Below, piece after piece: positions 21,134 through 33,656 of a stretch of DNA of 64,000 bases (position 1 is the stretch's first letter; each line of letters starts with the position of its first letter). The stretch is from Shewanella sp. UCD-KL12 (GTDB lineage Bacteria > Pseudomonadota > Gammaproteobacteria > Enterobacterales > Shewanellaceae). The stretch covers positions 186,001 to 250,000 of the forward strand of contig NZ_MPHJ01000006.1 in the NCBI RefSeq assembly GCF_001957125.1, in the 5' to 3' direction. The translations under genes were made by a program, and so were the position numbers. The notes below the pieces were generated by a model that made no database searches, was not told the origin of the DNA, and worked only from the letters and a program-made list of their open reading frames with translations.

Positions 21134-21515
21134 AATCCTCTTTCGTCTCCTTTAAAACAAAAGCAGTCTATGTCGGTTACAAGAACCAACACAGTAAAAT
21201 TTATTTGGAATACCACATTCTATACTTTGATCGCTGCAGATGCTATCCCACAGTCTTGATATGCCTTTAGCTTCATGTTTTTCACTTTTATCCATGCATG
21301 CACTAAAACCACAATCAAAAGCCTAAAATGGTGACTCACCAATATAGTGCAAAACTATTTATCCTTAATTAGCAATACGTTAAATCTGCACTACACTTCA
21401 GTTGTTCAACCTAAGCTGTATTAATTTCAGACAAATATGTACTGGCATCAAATAATTGGCGCCAAGTTAAGCTTATAAACACAAATAAGCAGTAATTAGA
21501 TAAAAGGGAATGAAT
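21134..21515. other. Non-coding gap between greA and the porin-like gene
   Basis: A 382-base divergent promoter region. I see a perfect TTGGCGCCAA palindrome at about 21460-21470 and TGCACT/AGTGCA half-sites at about 21299 and 21345, but no confident promoter or operator. Confidence 0.5.
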
Positions 21516-22169
21516 ATGAAACATCACATTGGATATGCAATAGCATTATGTTCAACGTTTACTATCGCACCTCCCGCAACCGCCACCGAAGGCTTGTCAG
21601 CTAATATAGGTGTAACTAATAACTATATTTGGCGTGGGGTTACACAAACGGACAATAATCCCGCAGTATCAGGCGGTATTGACTACGCGATGGAAAGCGG
21701 TCTCTACCTTGGTACATGGGCATCAAATATCGACTTTAATGATGATGCAACAACCGAAGTTGATCTTTATCTAGGCTTTGGTAATGAGGTTGGCGAGTTT
21801 AGTTATGACATAGGTTATGTCTACTATGGTTACCCAGATGGCGACGATCTAGATTTTGGTGAAGCTTATGCCTCAATTGGTTGGAGTGTTCTGTCAATTG
21901 GTATATCTACCACAGCCAACTCAGATTGGTCATCTGACTTTGGTGATGATATCTATGTTGAGGCCAATGTCACATTTGAAATATTAGGCGATGCGGAGCT
22001 AGGCCTTCATTTTGGTAGTTACGACTTTAACGACGGATTAGACTACCAAGATTACAATGTCAGTATCAGTAAGAGCGGTTTTAGCTTTTTAGTTAGCCAA
22101 GTAAGTGAAGATGAAATAGATGAAGATTATAAAGTAGTCATCTCCTATACCTATGAAATCGATCTTTAG
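21516..22169 (+). CDS. TIGR02001/Gcw_chp-family outer-membrane protein (putative TorF-type porin)
   Basis: 217 residues from the second ATG, which has GGGA at 6 bases. A signal peptide ends near PPATATEG. The mature part starts GLSANIGVTNNYIWRGVTQT and continues with PAVSGGIDYA, LYLGTWASNIDF and EVDLYLGFG. These are the recurring blocks of the TIGR02001 family, predicted to be a small beta-barrel of alternating aromatic strands. The protein is very acidic. Substrate and role are unknown. It is convergent with the chemoreceptor gene across a shared terminator. Confidence 0.85.
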   Translation: MKHHIGYAIALCSTFTIAPPATATEGLSANIGVTNNYIWRGVTQTDNNPAVSGGIDYAMESGLYLGTWASNIDFNDDATTEVDLYLGFGNEVGEFSYDIGYVYYGYPDGDDLDFGEAYASIGWSVLSIGISTTANSDWSSDFGDDIYVEANVTFEILGDAELGLHFGSYDFNDGLDYQDYNVSISKSGFSFLVSQVSEDEIDEDYKVVISYTYEIDL

Positions 22170-22190
22170 GCAACTTTCCCAAGGAACACA

Positions 22191-22216
22191 AAAAGAGGCC
22201 ATAGTTGGCCTCTTTT
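22191..22216. terminator. Bidirectional terminator
   Basis: AAAAGAGGCC pairs with GGCCTCTTTT around a 6-base loop. It is placed between the convergent porin-like gene and the chemoreceptor. Confidence 0.9.
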
Positions 22217-22230
22217 ATTAGAAAGCCCCC

Positions 22231-24549
22231 TTAGAGCTTAAACTCACTCATTTTACCTTCAAGATCGTGTACCAACTGACTTAAGCTCTCAACATCATCT
22301 TTACTCAGCTCCGCTTTAGTCGATATTTTTTGTGAGGTATCTGCTATCTCTGTGATGTTCTCATTAATATCGCCTACTACAGCGCTCTGCTCCTCTGAAG
22401 CTGTTGCTATCTGCATGTTCATATCACTCAACTGCGATACAAGTGACACAACTTCGGCTAAAATTTTGCGATTATCTTCGCAAGCACCGATACTTGCGTT
22501 AGCCATCTCATTTGATGAGGTAACCATTTTTACAGTTGTCTCAGTTTCATGCTGCAAAGAGTTAATTTTTTCACGGATATCTTCAGTTGATTGTTGAGTA
22601 CGTGAAGCGAGCGTTCTCACCTCATCGGCAACAACCGCAAAACCTCTTCCTTGCTCTCCAGCTCTTGCAGCTTCAATAGCAGCATTGAGTGCTAGCAAAT
22701 TGGTCTGCTCGGCAATCGCTTGAATGACATCCAGCACCGATCCAATGGACTCACTCTCTTGCGCCAACTTTTCAATAGAACCAGAAGCCGATGCCATCTG
22801 GGTATTTAACTCTCCCATATCATGCTCTAAACGCTCTGCAACATGGGTCGTCTCTAAACACTTATCATTGGTTTCTCTTACTGAATCAGCAGCGCCTGCA
22901 GCATTACGTGCCACCTCTTGAATCGTGGCTAATAACTCATTTGTTGCAACGGCGACGCTATCTGCACTGTTAGACTGCTGTAAGGTTTGATCAGTAGTTT
23001 CACGAATGTTCTCCATCATTTTTCCTGTAGAATCAAGTAGCGTTGCAGCAAGCTCCTCAACGCTATTTAAAATTCCTTGTAACTCTTGAAGTAGCTGATT
23101 GAAGGAGTTAGCCAATGAAAATAACTCATCCTTACCTTGATAATCTATTCTCATAGTCAAATCTTTATTATCAGTCACCTTATTAACCTGAGTAATGAAA
23201 TTATTAATCGGTGTAGAAATCCCCCTGCCTACCATAAAACCAGCAACCAAAGTTGCAGGGATTAGGATTAACATAATGACAGTGATCGTAATCCAAATAG
23301 CATTAAGCATATCTGTTTTATCTTGCATCGCCTCACTGACATCAATTTCACTAAGAATCGCCCACTTTACGCCCTTTATCTCAAGCGGGGCGAAAGCCGA
23401 CAACACTTCAACATCTCTATAGTCAAGAATAGTCTTGATACCTGACTGGCCAGAATGCGCAGCACGCGAGCCCTCACTATCAACTTTTTGATAACCAATT
23501 GCAGAACCACTGGCCTCAATTTTATCAACCACCTTTGACTCCATGCCTGAAGCCCTTAATGCTTTGATATAACCCGCCTTATCATCATGTAAAAAGCGAC
23601 TTTGACTACGAAGCAAGTGATCATTACCAACAAGGTAGGTTTCACCAGAGCTACCTAAACCTACTTTTGACCACTCTTGATCATAGGTCATCAAACTATT
23701 GATCTCATCGATCGGCATCTGGAATACAAGAATACCTAGTTTCTCACCTTCGCTAGTAAATACAGGCGATGAAATAAATGCTGCAGCGGCTTCGTATGAA
23801 GGATAATAAGGCTTGAAGTCAATCAGAAATGTTGCATTTTTATCGTTTGATTGATTAGCTTGACGAAAGGCTTCAGCAAGACCGGTATCTTTATAGGGCC
23901 CATCGAGTAAGGAGGTTGCATAATCCAACTCCTTAAACACTGAATAAACTACATAGCCCGTTTCAGGCTCAACCAAGAAAATGTCATAAAAGCCAAAAGC
24001 TTCCAAATACTGGTTAAAGTGGGGGTGATATTTTTTATGGGTTTTACTATAAGCCGTACCGTCGTTGGCGTACTCAAGTGAGTTTTTGCTGCCTAGCGGG
24101 TTAGGATTACCACTGATATAGGCATGCTGAATAGCTTTAGAGTTACGATTCAGCATTGAAAGCTTACTCGTTGAGCTCCCTACAGCTGACGGATTTTGAT
24201 TACGGAACTCTTTATCAAACTGCTCAGTGTAATAACGTTTCAGCGCCGCATCATCTTTTGATTTGGATTGCTGGCTATATTCAAAAAACTCCTTCGGCCA
24301 ATGCCGCATTACATCAATCACCATCTCATCATTAGATAGTGTCATAACCTCTTTCTCTATGGTTGAGAAATATCTTTCGACCTGAGATTTTTGAATCTCT
24401 CTAATAGCAACGAGCTGCTCAAAAGCCCTTTTCTCCAGTGCCGTTGAAGCAATCGAAGACGATTTCCAACCAACCAGCGACCCTGCTGCGAAAATTCCAA
24501 TCCCTGATAATAACACTGAAGCCAACACTATTTTGCTGGAAATTTTCAT
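22231..24549 (-). CDS. Methyl-accepting chemotaxis protein with large Cache-type sensor
   Basis: 772 residues. A first membrane helix (about 8-30) is followed by an unusually long periplasmic region of about 370 residues. It includes an amphipathic helix and a Cache-like part ([27 protein letters not shown]). The second helix is near 415-440, followed by HAMP and the MCP signalling domain. Its tip, [19 protein letters not shown], is the fully conserved hairpin that binds CheA and CheW. The ligand cannot be inferred. It has no chemotaxis neighbours and lies between greA and carB. Confidence 0.93.
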   Translation of the reverse strand: MKISSKIVLASVLLSGIGIFAAGSLVGWKSSSIASTALEKRAFEQLVAIREIQKSQVERYFSTIEKEVMTLSNDEMVIDVMRHWPKEFFEYSQQSKSKDDAALKRYYTEQFDKEFRNQNPSAVGSSTSKLSMLNRNSKAIQHAYISGNPNPLGSKNSLEYANDGTAYSKTHKKYHPHFNQYLEAFGFYDIFLVEPETGYVVYSVFKELDYATSLLDGPYKDTGLAEAFRQANQSNDKNATFLIDFKPYYPSYEAAAAFISSPVFTSEGEKLGILVFQMPIDEINSLMTYDQEWSKVGLGSSGETYLVGNDHLLRSQSRFLHDDKAGYIKALRASGMESKVVDKIEASGSAIGYQKVDSEGSRAAHSGQSGIKTILDYRDVEVLSAFAPLEIKGVKWAILSEIDVSEAMQDKTDMLNAIWITITVIMLILIPATLVAGFMVGRGISTPINNFITQVNKVTDNKDLTMRIDYQGKDELFSLANSFNQLLQELQGILNSVEELAATLLDSTGKMMENIRETTDQTLQQSNSADSVAVATNELLATIQEVARNAAGAADSVRETNDKCLETTHVAERLEHDMGELNTQMASASGSIEKLAQESESIGSVLDVIQAIAEQTNLLALNAAIEAARAGEQGRGFAVVADEVRTLASRTQQSTEDIREKINSLQHETETTVKMVTSSNEMANASIGACEDNRKILAEVVSLVSQLSDMNMQIATASEEQSAVVGDINENITEIADTSQKISTKAELSKDDVESLSQLVHDLEGKMSEFKL

Positions 24550-24641
24550 GGCTATTTACCAACTAAACAAGATTAGTCTATAAAGTTTAGCCTAATTGTA
24601 AGAACTCGCTAACTAGCCGATCGGATTGAAATTACAGGCAT

Positions 24642-24662
24642 AAAAAAAGCCGCTAATGCGGC
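24642..24662 (-). terminator. Terminator of carB
   Basis: GCCGC-TAAT-GCGGC hairpin followed by seven T on the minus strand, 20 bases beyond the carB stop codon. Confidence 0.85.
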
Positions 24663-24682
24663 CTTTTTCTCAAATCTACATG

Positions 24683-27600
24683 CTACTTAATTTTTTTATG
24701 TAGCTCTTGAACTGAAGTGACAGTCGTTCTGTCATCTGCAGCATGTGCCATACAAGTGGCAAATGCAGCGTTCAAGGTTGTAGTGTAATCAACCTTATAT
24801 CTAAGTGCACCACGACGAAGTTGACGAGAGTCTTCAATCGCCTGACGCCCTTCAGTTGTGTTCACAATATAGGTGTACTCACCATTCTTGATACGGTCAA
24901 GAATATGTGGGCGACCTTCGTGAACCTTATTGACTAAGCGTGGATTAATACCGGCTTCGCCAAGAATAACTGCAGTGCCGTGTGTTGCATCAATCTCATA
25001 GCCCAAAGCAATAAGCTTTGATGCTAAATCAGCAACACGAGCTTTATCGCTGTTACGTACTGAAAGCAAGGCTCTACCTGACTTAGGTACAGCAGCTGTA
25101 GCGCCAAGTTGTGCCTTAGCATAAGCTTCGGCAAACGTGTCACCAACGCCCATAACTTCACCAGTTGAACGCATCTCAGGGCCGAGTAGTGGGTCAACAC
25201 CTGGGAACTTGTTAAATGGCAGTACGACTTCTTTCACAGAGTAGAAAGGCGGAATAACTTCTTCAGTGAAGTTCTGCTCTTTCAAGCTTTGCCCAGCCAT
25301 TACACGTGCAGCAACTTTAGCAAGTGGGATACCGGTAGCCTTAGAAACGAAAGGTACAGTACGCGCTGCGCGAGGGTTAACTTCGATCATATAGATCTCA
25401 TCATCCTTCACCGCGAACTGAACATTCATAAGACCAACAACACCAAGCTCCATCGCCAGCTTACCAACTTCAACACGCATGCGATCTTGTACATCTTGGC
25501 TTAACGAATATGGAGGTAGTGAACAGCCAGAGTCACCTGAGTGAACACCCGCTTGTTCAATATGCTCCATGATTGAGCCGATAACGACAGTTTCGCCATC
25601 ACATACGGCATCGATATCAATTTCAATCGCGTTATCAAGGAAACGGTCAAGCAACACTGGCGAAGAGTTCGATACGCTTACCGCTTCGTTGAAGTAACGA
25701 CGCAAGTCAGCCTCATCGTAAACAATCTCCATCGCACGGCCACCGAGTACATAAGATGGGCGTACAACTAATGGGTAACCAATTCGCTCAGCAGAGATAA
25801 CCGCACCTTCAACAGTAGTTACGGTATCGTTTTCTGGCTGCTTCATGCCAAGACGTACAATTGCTTGCTGGAAACGTTCTCTGTCTTCTGCACGGTCAAT
25901 TGCATCTGGCGTAGTACCGATAATTGGTACACCTGCAGCTTCAAGGTCGCGTGCTAGCTTAAGGGGTGTTTGACCACCGTAGTGTACGATTACCCCTTTA
26001 GGGTTTTCGATACGCACAATTTCAAGCACGTCTTCAAGTGTCAGTGACTCAAAGTAAAGTCTGTCTGATGTATCGTAATCAGTCGACACTGTCTCCGGGT
26101 TACAGTTAACCATAATGGTTTCATAACCGTCTTCACGAAGCGCAAGCGCTGCATGAACACAACAGTAATCAAATTCAATACCTTGACCAATACGGTTAGG
26201 GCCACCACCTAAGATCATGATCTTGTCACGATTTGATGGATTAGCTTCACACTCTTCCTCATAGGTAGAGTACATATAAGCCGTATCTGTCGAGAACTCA
26301 GCTGCACAGGTATCAACACGCTTGTAAACTGGGTGTACTTCAAACTTTTGGCGAGCTCGACGAATCGATGACTCACTCACACCAAGGATATCGGCGATAC
26401 GAATATCAGAGAAACCTTTGCGCTTAAGCTTCAGCAAGAACTCTTTATCTAAGCCTGACATGCCTGCGGTTTCGATCTGTTTCTCTAGTTGCAATAGATC
26501 TTCTAGCTGCACTAGGAACCAAGGGTCGATATTGGTCAAAGCAAAGATTTCATCGACTGAAAGACCGGCACGGAATGCATCAGCAATGTACCAAATTCTT
26601 TCAGCACCTGGCTCTTTTAACTCATGACGAATACGCGACATCGCGTCTGCATCTTCAAGATCAACAATTGGGTCTAAACCGTTCTTACCAACTTCAAGAC
26701 CACGCAACGCTTTTTGCAAAGACTCTTGGAAAGTACGACCAATTGACATCACCTCACCAACAGACTTCATCTGCGTAGTTAGACGGTCATTTGCGCCAGC
26801 AAACTTCTCGAAATTAAAGCGTGGCATTTTAGTCACGACATAATCGATGGCAGGCTCGAATGATGCAGGCGTGTTACCACCAGTAATGTCATTCTTAAGC
26901 TCATCAAGGGTGAAGCCCACTGCAAGCTTGGCCGCAATTTTTGCAATTGGGAAGCCGGTAGCCTTAGAAGCTAGCGCTGAAGAGCGAGAAACACGTGGGT
27001 TCATCTCGATAATAACCATACGGCCATCTTTCGGGTTGATACCAAACTGTACGTTTGAACCACCCGTCTCAACACCAATTTCACGCAGTACTGCAAGCGA
27101 TGCGTTACGCATCAACTGGTACTCTTTATCAGTCAGAGTCTGAGCTGGTGCGACTGTGATTGAATCACCCGTGTGCACACCCATAGGATCGAAGTTTTCA
27201 ATAGCACAAACGATGATGCAATTATCATTGCGATCGCGTACCACTTCCATCTCGTACTCTTTCCAACCAATAAGTGACTCATCGATTAGCAGTTCGCTTG
27301 TCGGAGAAAGGTCCAGACCTAATGTACAGATCTCTTCAAACTCTTCACGGTTGTATGCGATACCGCCACCGCTACCACCCATAGTGAATGATGGACGAAT
27401 AATACACGGGAAGCCGACTTCGGCCTGTACCGCATTAGCTTCTTCCATCGAATGGGCTATGCCAGCACGTGGACACTCAAGACCAATTGCTTTCATTGCC
27501 GTATCAAAGCGGCTGCGATCTTCAGCTTTATCAATTGCATCGGCGGTTGCGCCAATCATATCGACATTGAACTCTTTTAGAACACCTTTGCTCTCTAGGT

Positions 27601-27901
27601 CAAGGGCACAGTTAAGTGCTGTTTGACCACCCATAGTAGGCAGAATCGCATCAGGGCGCTCTTTAGCAATAATGTTGCGAACAACTTCCCAGTGAATTGG
27701 CTCGATATAGGTTGCATCGGCCATCTCAGGATCTGTCATAATTGTCGCTGGGTTTGAGTTAACAAGAATAACTCGGTAACCCTCTTCACGCAGTGCTTTA
27801 CATGCTTGAGCACCAGAGTAATCGAACTCACATGCTTGACCGATAACAATCGGACCTGCACCCAGGATAAGAATACTTTTTATATCTGTACGTTTTGGCA
27901 T
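24683..27901 (-). CDS. carB: Carbamoyl-phosphate synthase large subunit
   Basis: 1072 residues (E. coli 1073). It has duplicated ATP-grasp halves: [17 protein letters not shown] and [17 protein letters not shown] begin the two biotin-carboxylase-like domains, each with an [12 protein letters not shown] or [12 protein letters not shown] glutamate block. A C-terminal MGS-like allosteric domain follows. With CarA it makes carbamoyl phosphate from glutamine, bicarbonate and ATP for arginine and pyrimidines. It is 18 bases downstream of carA, in one operon. Confidence 0.99.
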   Translation of the reverse strand: MPKRTDIKSILILGAGPIVIGQACEFDYSGAQACKALREEGYRVILVNSNPATIMTDPEMADATYIEPIHWEVVRNIIAKERPDAILPTMGGQTALNCALDLESKGVLKEFNVDMIGATADAIDKAEDRSRFDTAMKAIGLECPRAGIAHSMEEANAVQAEVGFPCIIRPSFTMGGSGGGIAYNREEFEEICTLGLDLSPTSELLIDESLIGWKEYEMEVVRDRNDNCIIVCAIENFDPMGVHTGDSITVAPAQTLTDKEYQLMRNASLAVLREIGVETGGSNVQFGINPKDGRMVIIEMNPRVSRSSALASKATGFPIAKIAAKLAVGFTLDELKNDITGGNTPASFEPAIDYVVTKMPRFNFEKFAGANDRLTTQMKSVGEVMSIGRTFQESLQKALRGLEVGKNGLDPIVDLEDADAMSRIRHELKEPGAERIWYIADAFRAGLSVDEIFALTNIDPWFLVQLEDLLQLEKQIETAGMSGLDKEFLLKLKRKGFSDIRIADILGVSESSIRRARQKFEVHPVYKRVDTCAAEFSTDTAYMYSTYEEECEANPSNRDKIMILGGGPNRIGQGIEFDYCCVHAALALREDGYETIMVNCNPETVSTDYDTSDRLYFESLTLEDVLEIVRIENPKGVIVHYGGQTPLKLARDLEAAGVPIIGTTPDAIDRAEDRERFQQAIVRLGMKQPENDTVTTVEGAVISAERIGYPLVVRPSYVLGGRAMEIVYDEADLRRYFNEAVSVSNSSPVLLDRFLDNAIEIDIDAVCDGETVVIGSIMEHIEQAGVHSGDSGCSLPPYSLSQDVQDRMRVEVGKLAMELGVVGLMNVQFAVKDDEIYMIEVNPRAARTVPFVSKATGIPLAKVAARVMAGQSLKEQNFTEEVIPPFYSVKEVVLPFNKFPGVDPLLGPEMRSTGEVMGVGDTFAEAYAKAQLGATAAVPKSGRALLSVRNSDKARVADLASKLIALGYEIDATHGTAVILGEAGINPRLVNKVHEGRPHILDRIKNGEYTYIVNTTEGRQAIEDSRQLRRGALRYKVDYTTTLNAAFATCMAHAADDRTTVTSVQELHKKIK

Positions 27902-27919
27902 CTCTTAAACTTCTCCTGA

Positions 27920-29062
27920 CTACTTAGCGTTTTGACGATATAGCTCAATAAGTTCAATAAAGTGATTGAACAAAGGAGCAGCATCATGGGGGCCTGGGCT
28001 CGCTTCAGGGTGACCCTGGAAGCTAAATGCAGGCTTGTCAGTCAGGTGAATACCTTGCAATGAACCATCAAACAGTGACTTGTGGGTCACTTTAATGTTT
28101 GCTGGTAGGCTGGCTTCATCAGCAGCAAAACCGTGGTTTTGACTGGTGATCATCACATTACCTTGCTCGATATTGCTCACTGGGTGGTTAGCACCATGGT
28201 GACCAAACTTCATCTTAAGTGTCTTAGCACCAGACGCTAACGCAAGTAGCTGATGACCCAAGCAGATACCAAATACTGGAATATCAGTTTTCAGGATCTC
28301 TTGAATGGCTGCGATAGCATAATCACATGGCTCAGGGTCACCAGGGCCGTTTGAGAGGAAGATCCCATCAGGGTTCATAGCAAGTACTTCACTTGCAGGC
28401 GTCTGAGCAGGCACCACAGTGACATCACAACCACGGTCAACAAGCATACGAAGAATGTTACGCTTCACACCATAGTCATAGGCCACAACCTTGTATTTAA
28501 GCTCAGACTCTGGCTTATCTTCAGGTAGACCACCGACTAAACGCCAGCTACCGCTGCGCCACTGATATGACTTTTCAGTAGTGACTTCTTTGGCTAAATC
28601 CATGCCTTTTAAACCAGGAAACGCTTTAGCTTCAGCGAGTGCTTTTTCTGCATCATCACCGACTAAGATACATCCTGCTTGCGCGCCTTTTTCTCGTAGA
28701 ATACGAGTCAACTTTCGCGTATCAATATCAGCAATACCAACAATATTGTTAGCTTGCAGATATTCACTCAGACCTTGCTGATTACGGAAGTTGCTAGCGA
28801 TTAAAGGAAGATCTCTGATGATTAGTCCACATGCATGAACTGAATCTGATTCTGTATCTTCATCATTAGTACCTGTGTTACCAATGTGAGGATAAGTAAG
28901 TGTTACGATCTGGCGAGAGTAAGAAGGATCTGTAAGGATCTCTTGGTAACCTGTCATTGAAGTGTTAAAAACGACTTCACCAACAGCATGTCCATCGGCA
29001 CCAATTGCTGTGCCAGAGAATACAGTTCCATCTTCGAGTACGAGTAAGGCAGACTTTGTCAA
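27920..29062 (-). CDS. carA: Carbamoyl-phosphate synthase small (glutaminase) subunit
   Basis: 380 residues from a TTG at 29062 (start of [16 protein letters not shown]), preceded by GGAGG at 5 bases. The extra upstream residues of the open frame do not belong to the family. The class I glutamine amidotransferase nucleophile is in [13 protein letters not shown], with the His-Glu pair in [16 protein letters not shown] is also the carA start in E. coli as I recall, so a weak start seems conserved. First gene of carAB. Confidence 0.97.
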   Translation of the reverse strand: MTKSALLVLEDGTVFSGTAIGADGHAVGEVVFNTSMTGYQEILTDPSYSRQIVTLTYPHIGNTGTNDEDTESDSVHACGLIIRDLPLIASNFRNQQGLSEYLQANNIVGIADIDTRKLTRILREKGAQAGCILVGDDAEKALAEAKAFPGLKGMDLAKEVTTEKSYQWRSGSWRLVGGLPEDKPESELKYKVVAYDYGVKRNILRMLVDRGCDVTVVPAQTPASEVLAMNPDGIFLSNGPGDPEPCDYAIAAIQEILKTDIPVFGICLGHQLLALASGAKTLKMKFGHHGANHPVSNIEQGNVMITSQNHGFAADEASLPANIKVTHKSLFDGSLQGIHLTDKPAFSFQGHPEASPGPHDAAPLFNHFIELIELYRQNAK

Positions 29063-29135
29063 CGCGACCTCCAAAAAAGAGCCAAGCCACTGAAATATAA
29101 TGTTATTGTTTACTTTTAAAATACCAACTTTCGCT

Positions 29136-29165
29136 AAAATACGAAATTTTGACAAATTCGGTCAA
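29136..29165 (-). promoter_or_regulatory. Candidate sigma-70 promoter of carAB
   Basis: On the minus strand TTGACC and TATTTT are separated by 18 bases, about 75 bases before the carA start. I looked for ArgR boxes in the region and found none convincing. Confidence 0.45.
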
Positions 29166-29304
29166 CTATATATGAGTTTCAGCACCCTGTCTACAAATTG
29201 TAAATTTAAATTTCAAAAAATAATTTTTCTCATCGCCTAAAGTTAATTAACTCATTAACACTTAGCACAGCTACAAACTGTTTAGGTTCTGGAAAATAGA
29301 TCAT

Positions 29305-29330
29305 AAAAAAACCGCCTAATTGGCGGTTTT
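29305..29330 (-). terminator. Terminator of dapB
   Basis: AAAACCGCC pairs with GGCGGTTTT around a 5-base loop and is followed by a T-run on the minus strand, just after the dapB stop. Confidence 0.9.
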
Positions 29331-29342
29331 AAAAAATAGCAA

Positions 29343-30188
<846 letters not shown>

Positions 30189-30256
30189 CTAGAAATAGGG
30201 TTACTGTTTTTAGCTTGCAGCAATGACGCTTAAGCAGAACAGTTAATTCTGAGGAT

Positions 30257-30285
30257 AAAAAAATGCCTAAGCATTAGCTTAGGCA
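30257..30285 (-). terminator. Terminator of fklB
   Basis: TGCCTAAGC pairs with GCTTAGGCA around ATTA, followed by seven T on the minus strand. Confidence 0.9.
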
Positions 30286-30292
30286 ATTTTCA

Positions 30293-30910
30293 TTACAGAA
30301 TATCGAGTAATTCGACTTCAAATACCAATGCCGAGTATGGAGGGATTGAAGCCCCTGCGCCACGCTCGCCATAAGCTAAGTGATGAGGAACATAAAGCTT
30401 CCACTTAGAACCAACAGGCATTAGCTGTAGTGCTTCTGTCCAGCCAGCAATAACACCTGAAACTGGGAACTCAGCAGGTTGATCACGTGCAACAGAGCTA
30501 TCGAATACATCACCGCTGATGAAAGTACCGTGGTAGTGAGTACGAACAGTCGCTTCAAGGCTTGGTGTTTCACCAGTACCTTCATTTAGGATTTCGTATT
30601 GTAGACCAGACTCTAGAGTCACAACGCCATCACGCTTAGCATTTTCACCTAGGAAAGTTTCGCCTTCAGCAGATGCGGCTTCAGCAGCAGCTTCCTGTAC
30701 TTTCTGAATACGCTGACTGATCTCAGTAAATGCAACTTGAAGATCTTGCATAGCAACTTGGCTTTCTTTGCCGTCGAATGCATCAGATAGACCAAGCTGT
30801 ACAGCTGAAATATCGATACCTTCAAATGAGTTTGCAGCTAGTTGCTCGCCAAGTTGACGACCTACGCCGTAACTTGCTTGCTCTTCAATAGTAGTGAACT
30901 TGTCAGACAT
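30293..30910 (-). CDS. fklB: FKBP-type peptidyl-prolyl isomerase
   Basis: 205 residues (E. coli FklB 206). An N-terminal dimerisation domain (IEEQASYGVGRQLGEQL) is joined by a long Ala/Glu helix to an FKBP domain. The FKBP domain has VRTHYHGTFISGDVFDSS, AGWTEALQLMPVG and YGERGAGASIPP. There is no signal peptide, so it is cytoplasmic. It catalyses proline isomerisation and may act as a chaperone. It has its own terminator. Confidence 0.95.
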   Translation of the reverse strand: MSDKFTTIEEQASYGVGRQLGEQLAANSFEGIDISAVQLGLSDAFDGKESQVAMQDLQVAFTEISQRIQKVQEAAAEAASAEGETFLGENAKRDGVVTLESGLQYEILNEGTGETPSLEATVRTHYHGTFISGDVFDSSVARDQPAEFPVSGVIAGWTEALQLMPVGSKWKLYVPHHLAYGERGAGASIPPYSALVFEVELLDIL

Positions 30911-30993
30911 AATGATTCTACTCTCAGTGATTCAATTAATTTTCGCGCGCTAGTTTACCATAGTTAAAAAGAGTGATCTTAATAACCTTATAT

Positions 30994-31794
30994 TTATTTT
31001 GCTTTTTGACAGCTATTTTGCACTTTGCCTTTGCTTGCCTGATAAAGAGGCATTACTTGGGCCTGCATTTTGGTCAAATCATTAATTCTATGACTATGGG
31101 ATGGGTGCGTTGATAATAGCTCAGGCCCTTGGTCCCCACCCTGTTTTGCCATATTCAACCAAAGTTGCATGCTTTGGTTAGGATCAAAGCCAGCTCTTGC
31201 CATCAGCTCGACGCCCATAACATCAGCTTCACTCTCTTGCTCACGGCCATATGGCAAAATAAAACCAACTTGAGTGCCTAGGCCTAATGCGGCCATATAA
31301 AGATCTTTATTGCTGACACCGCCAGCCCCCAATGCAGCATCGGCAAGCTGCATCCCCATTCCCGTCATCTGTGCACGTGACACCTGCTCATTACTATGAT
31401 TTGCAAGCACATGTGCGACTTCATGACCTATAACAGTAGCCAGTTGGTCTGCATTTTCAGCGACCTTTAATAGACCGGTATAAACACCTATATACCCTCC
31501 TGGCAGAGCAAAAGCATTGACCTGTTGTGAATCAAAGACAACGACTTCCCAATTGACTGATTGATCAGGTAGAACCGCTGTTACCCGCTTTGCAACACAG
31601 TCGACATAGCTCACTAGTTTTTTATCCCGACTTATTTTTTCCTGCTGTTTCATCTGGGCAAATGATTGCTCACCCATCTGATTGATCTCTTGCGATGAAA
31701 ACAGCAGTACCTGCCCACGTCCCGTTGGAGATTGATGAGTGGCACAGCCCGAAGCGATAAATACAGAGATAAGTAAAATAAACAGCGATTTCAT
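30994..31794 (-). CDS. M48-family zinc metalloprotease lipoprotein (LoiP/YggG-like)
   Basis: 266 residues. A lipoprotein signal peptide ends at the lipobox ASGC (Cys17). The zinc site is HEVAH near residue 124, with the third ligand in EQESEADVMGVELM and the family LLSTHPSHSHRI block. YggG/LoiP-type proteins are envelope proteases of the M48 clan linked to membrane stress. The sequence fits that group in length and layout, but the exact orthologue is not certain. Confidence 0.9.
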   Translation of the reverse strand: MKSLFILLISVFIASGCATHQSPTGRGQVLLFSSQEINQMGEQSFAQMKQQEKISRDKKLVSYVDCVAKRVTAVLPDQSVNWEVVVFDSQQVNAFALPGGYIGVYTGLLKVAENADQLATVIGHEVAHVLANHSNEQVSRAQMTGMGMQLADAALGAGGVSNKDLYMAALGLGTQVGFILPYGREQESEADVMGVELMARAGFDPNQSMQLWLNMAKQGGDQGPELLSTHPSHSHRINDLTKMQAQVMPLYQASKGKVQNSCQKAK

Positions 31795-32397
31795 GAATAG
31801 CGGGTCCTTTGTAATGCAATTCCTAGGTTCTAGGCAGATTCTATCAAACTTCCATTAACTTTTAGCGATACATTGATGTCACAATTCAGTTTCTTTCGAA
31901 TAGTGATGATTATAGGAATGCTTCTAGATTCAGAAAGAGTTTTCGTGTTGGCACAAATCCCCCCTCCATAGATGTCCTTGGGAGCGAGGATAAGTACATC
32001 CATGTATAAAGAATCCACCTTCTAAAGAAGGTGGCTTTGTATTAGCCCCCTAAAAGGGAGCTTTAGCTACCGTGCATCTGCAAGTCGCCGTAAATATATC
32101 CCTATAGGCTCTACTAAATCATCCCTGATTTAGAAGCTTGCACTGCACTACTCGCTAAACCTCTGCACAACATCTGGCATACAAAGGCTATACCTGAATG
32201 AACTTATAAGCTGTGTACCCCATAGATACAATAATCGACTCTCCCCAGATGATCTCACTTTAACAAGATACTTTCAGGCAAAGCCTAATTGATGATAATC
32301 ACCTACTGAAGTAGATGGTTTAAGGCTGAAAACAAAAAAACCTCGCGGAGCGAGGTTTTATCAATTTAATTGCAGCGATATCGCTGTGAAATTAAAT
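31795..32397. other. 603-base non-coding stretch with hairpins and repeat remnants
   Basis: No credible gene. It contains a perfect CCACCTTCT/AGAAGGTGG hairpin at 32015-32034, then a second hairpin at about 32044-32063 (AGCCCCCT/AGGGAGCT). A block at about 32075-32160 resembles the repeat family at 37870-38485. An imperfect hairpin at 32301-32319 is shared with 52604-52623. The dnaJ terminator lies at the right end. The paired hairpins recall the right ends of IS200/IS605 elements, so this may be an insertion-sequence scar. Confidence 0.5.
32337..32359 (-). terminator. Terminator of dnaJ
   Basis: AAAACCTCGC pairs with GCGAGGTTTT around GGA, followed by a T-run on the minus strand, about 40 bases after dnaJ. 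Confidence 0.9.
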
Positions 32398-33531
32398 TTA
32401 GGTATTCAAGTCTTGAAAGAACTTCTTCACGCCATCGAAGAAACCTTCAGCTTTCGGACTGTGCTTCTTTGAAGCGCCAGTACCACAAAGGGTTTCATCG
32501 AATTCACGCAACATCTCTTTTTGACGCTCATTAAGATTAACTGGCGTTTCCATAACAACCTTACAAAGCAGGTCGCCAACAGCATGGCTACGAACAGACT
32601 TAACCCCTTTACCACGCATACGGAACATACGACCGGTTTGCGTCTCTGAAGGTATCTTAAGATTAACCTTACCATCGAGAGTAGGTACTTCAATCTCGCC
32701 GCCTAAGGCCGCTTTTCCGAATGAAATAGGGACTTCACAGTAAAGGTTATTACCATCACGTACAAAGATAGAGTGCTCACGCACACTGACCTGTACATAT
32801 AAGTCACCAGGAGGTGCACCGAATTCACCGGCTTCACCTTCACCTGATAGACGAATGCGATCGCCATTATCTACACCAGCAGGGATCTTAACCGATAGCG
32901 TCTTGCTCTTTTCAACACGGCCTTCACCATGACACTTATTACAAGGGTCTTTGATGATCTTACCGCGACCATGACAGGTAGGACAGGCTTGCTGAACAGC
33001 AAAGAAGCCCTGACGCATCTGAACTTGGCCTTGTCCATGACAAGTACCACAAGTTGTTGGCGAAGAACCTTTCTTAGCACCACTACCATCACAGGTATCA
33101 CAGGCTGCTAGGGCCGGAATTCGTAGCTCTTTTGACAGACCTTTTACAGCTTCTTCTAAAGATAGCTCTAGGTTATAGCGTAAGTCGCTACCGCGAGCAG
33201 CTTGACGCTGGCCACCGCCACGACGGCCACCACCGAATATATCGCCAAAGACATCGCCAAACACATCACCGAAATCACCATGACCTCCGCCGCCACCGCG
33301 GTTAGGATCAACGCCAGCATGACCAAACTGGTCATAAGCTGCTTTTTTATCGCTGTCGGTCAAAATTTCGTAAGCTTCTTTTACTTCTTTGAAGCTGGCT
33401 TCTGCCGCTTTATCGCCAGGATTGCGATCAGGATGAAATTTCATGGCTAAACGTTTGTAAGCCTTTTTAATTTCACGTTCGCTGGCATCACGGCCGACAC
33501 TTAGTACTTCGTAATAATCTCGCTTTGACAT
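32398..33531 (-). CDS. dnaJ: Chaperone protein DnaJ
   Basis: 377 residues. The J-domain has the HPD tripeptide ([10 protein letters not shown]) near residue 33. A Gly/Phe-rich linker follows (about 75-110), then four CxxCxGxG zinc repeats ([32 protein letters not shown]) and the two C-terminal substrate-binding domains. It is the co-chaperone of DnaK, 126 bases downstream of dnaK and probably co-transcribed from the sigma-32 promoter. Confidence 0.99.
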   Translation of the reverse strand: MSKRDYYEVLSVGRDASEREIKKAYKRLAMKFHPDRNPGDKAAEASFKEVKEAYEILTDSDKKAAYDQFGHAGVDPNRGGGGGHGDFGDVFGDVFGDIFGGGRRGGGQRQAARGSDLRYNLELSLEEAVKGLSKELRIPALAACDTCDGSGAKKGSSPTTCGTCHGQGQVQMRQGFFAVQQACPTCHGRGKIIKDPCNKCHGEGRVEKSKTLSVKIPAGVDNGDRIRLSGEGEAGEFGAPPGDLYVQVSVREHSIFVRDGNNLYCEVPISFGKAALGGEIEVPTLDGKVNLKIPSETQTGRMFRMRGKGVKSVRSHAVGDLLCKVVMETPVNLNERQKEMLREFDETLCGTGASKKHSPKAEGFFDGVKKFFQDLNT

Positions 33532-33656
33532 AATCTCACGCTTTCTTTGATGAAGTTGGAGCAGATCTGCTTGCTAATCTATTAGCTCAAATCACAACTA
33601 CGGGCGATAGAGTTTCCCCTAGCGCCCGTATTCAATAATTTAGGGGTTAGCCTATA

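Noticed and set aside
21440..21475. Sigma-54 promoter for the porin-like gene
   Set aside because: TGGCA is present, but no GC-containing -12 element occurs at the required spacing.
29063..29342. ArgR or PurR operators upstream of carAB
   Set aside because: No pair of TGAAT/ATTCA half-sites or PurR palindrome could be found by eye, although carAB is regulated this way in E. coli.
31830..32018. 62-codon ORF in the gap upstream of dnaJ
   Set aside because: No Shine-Dalgarno or recognisable domain; it lies in a stretch with repeat and IS-like hairpins.
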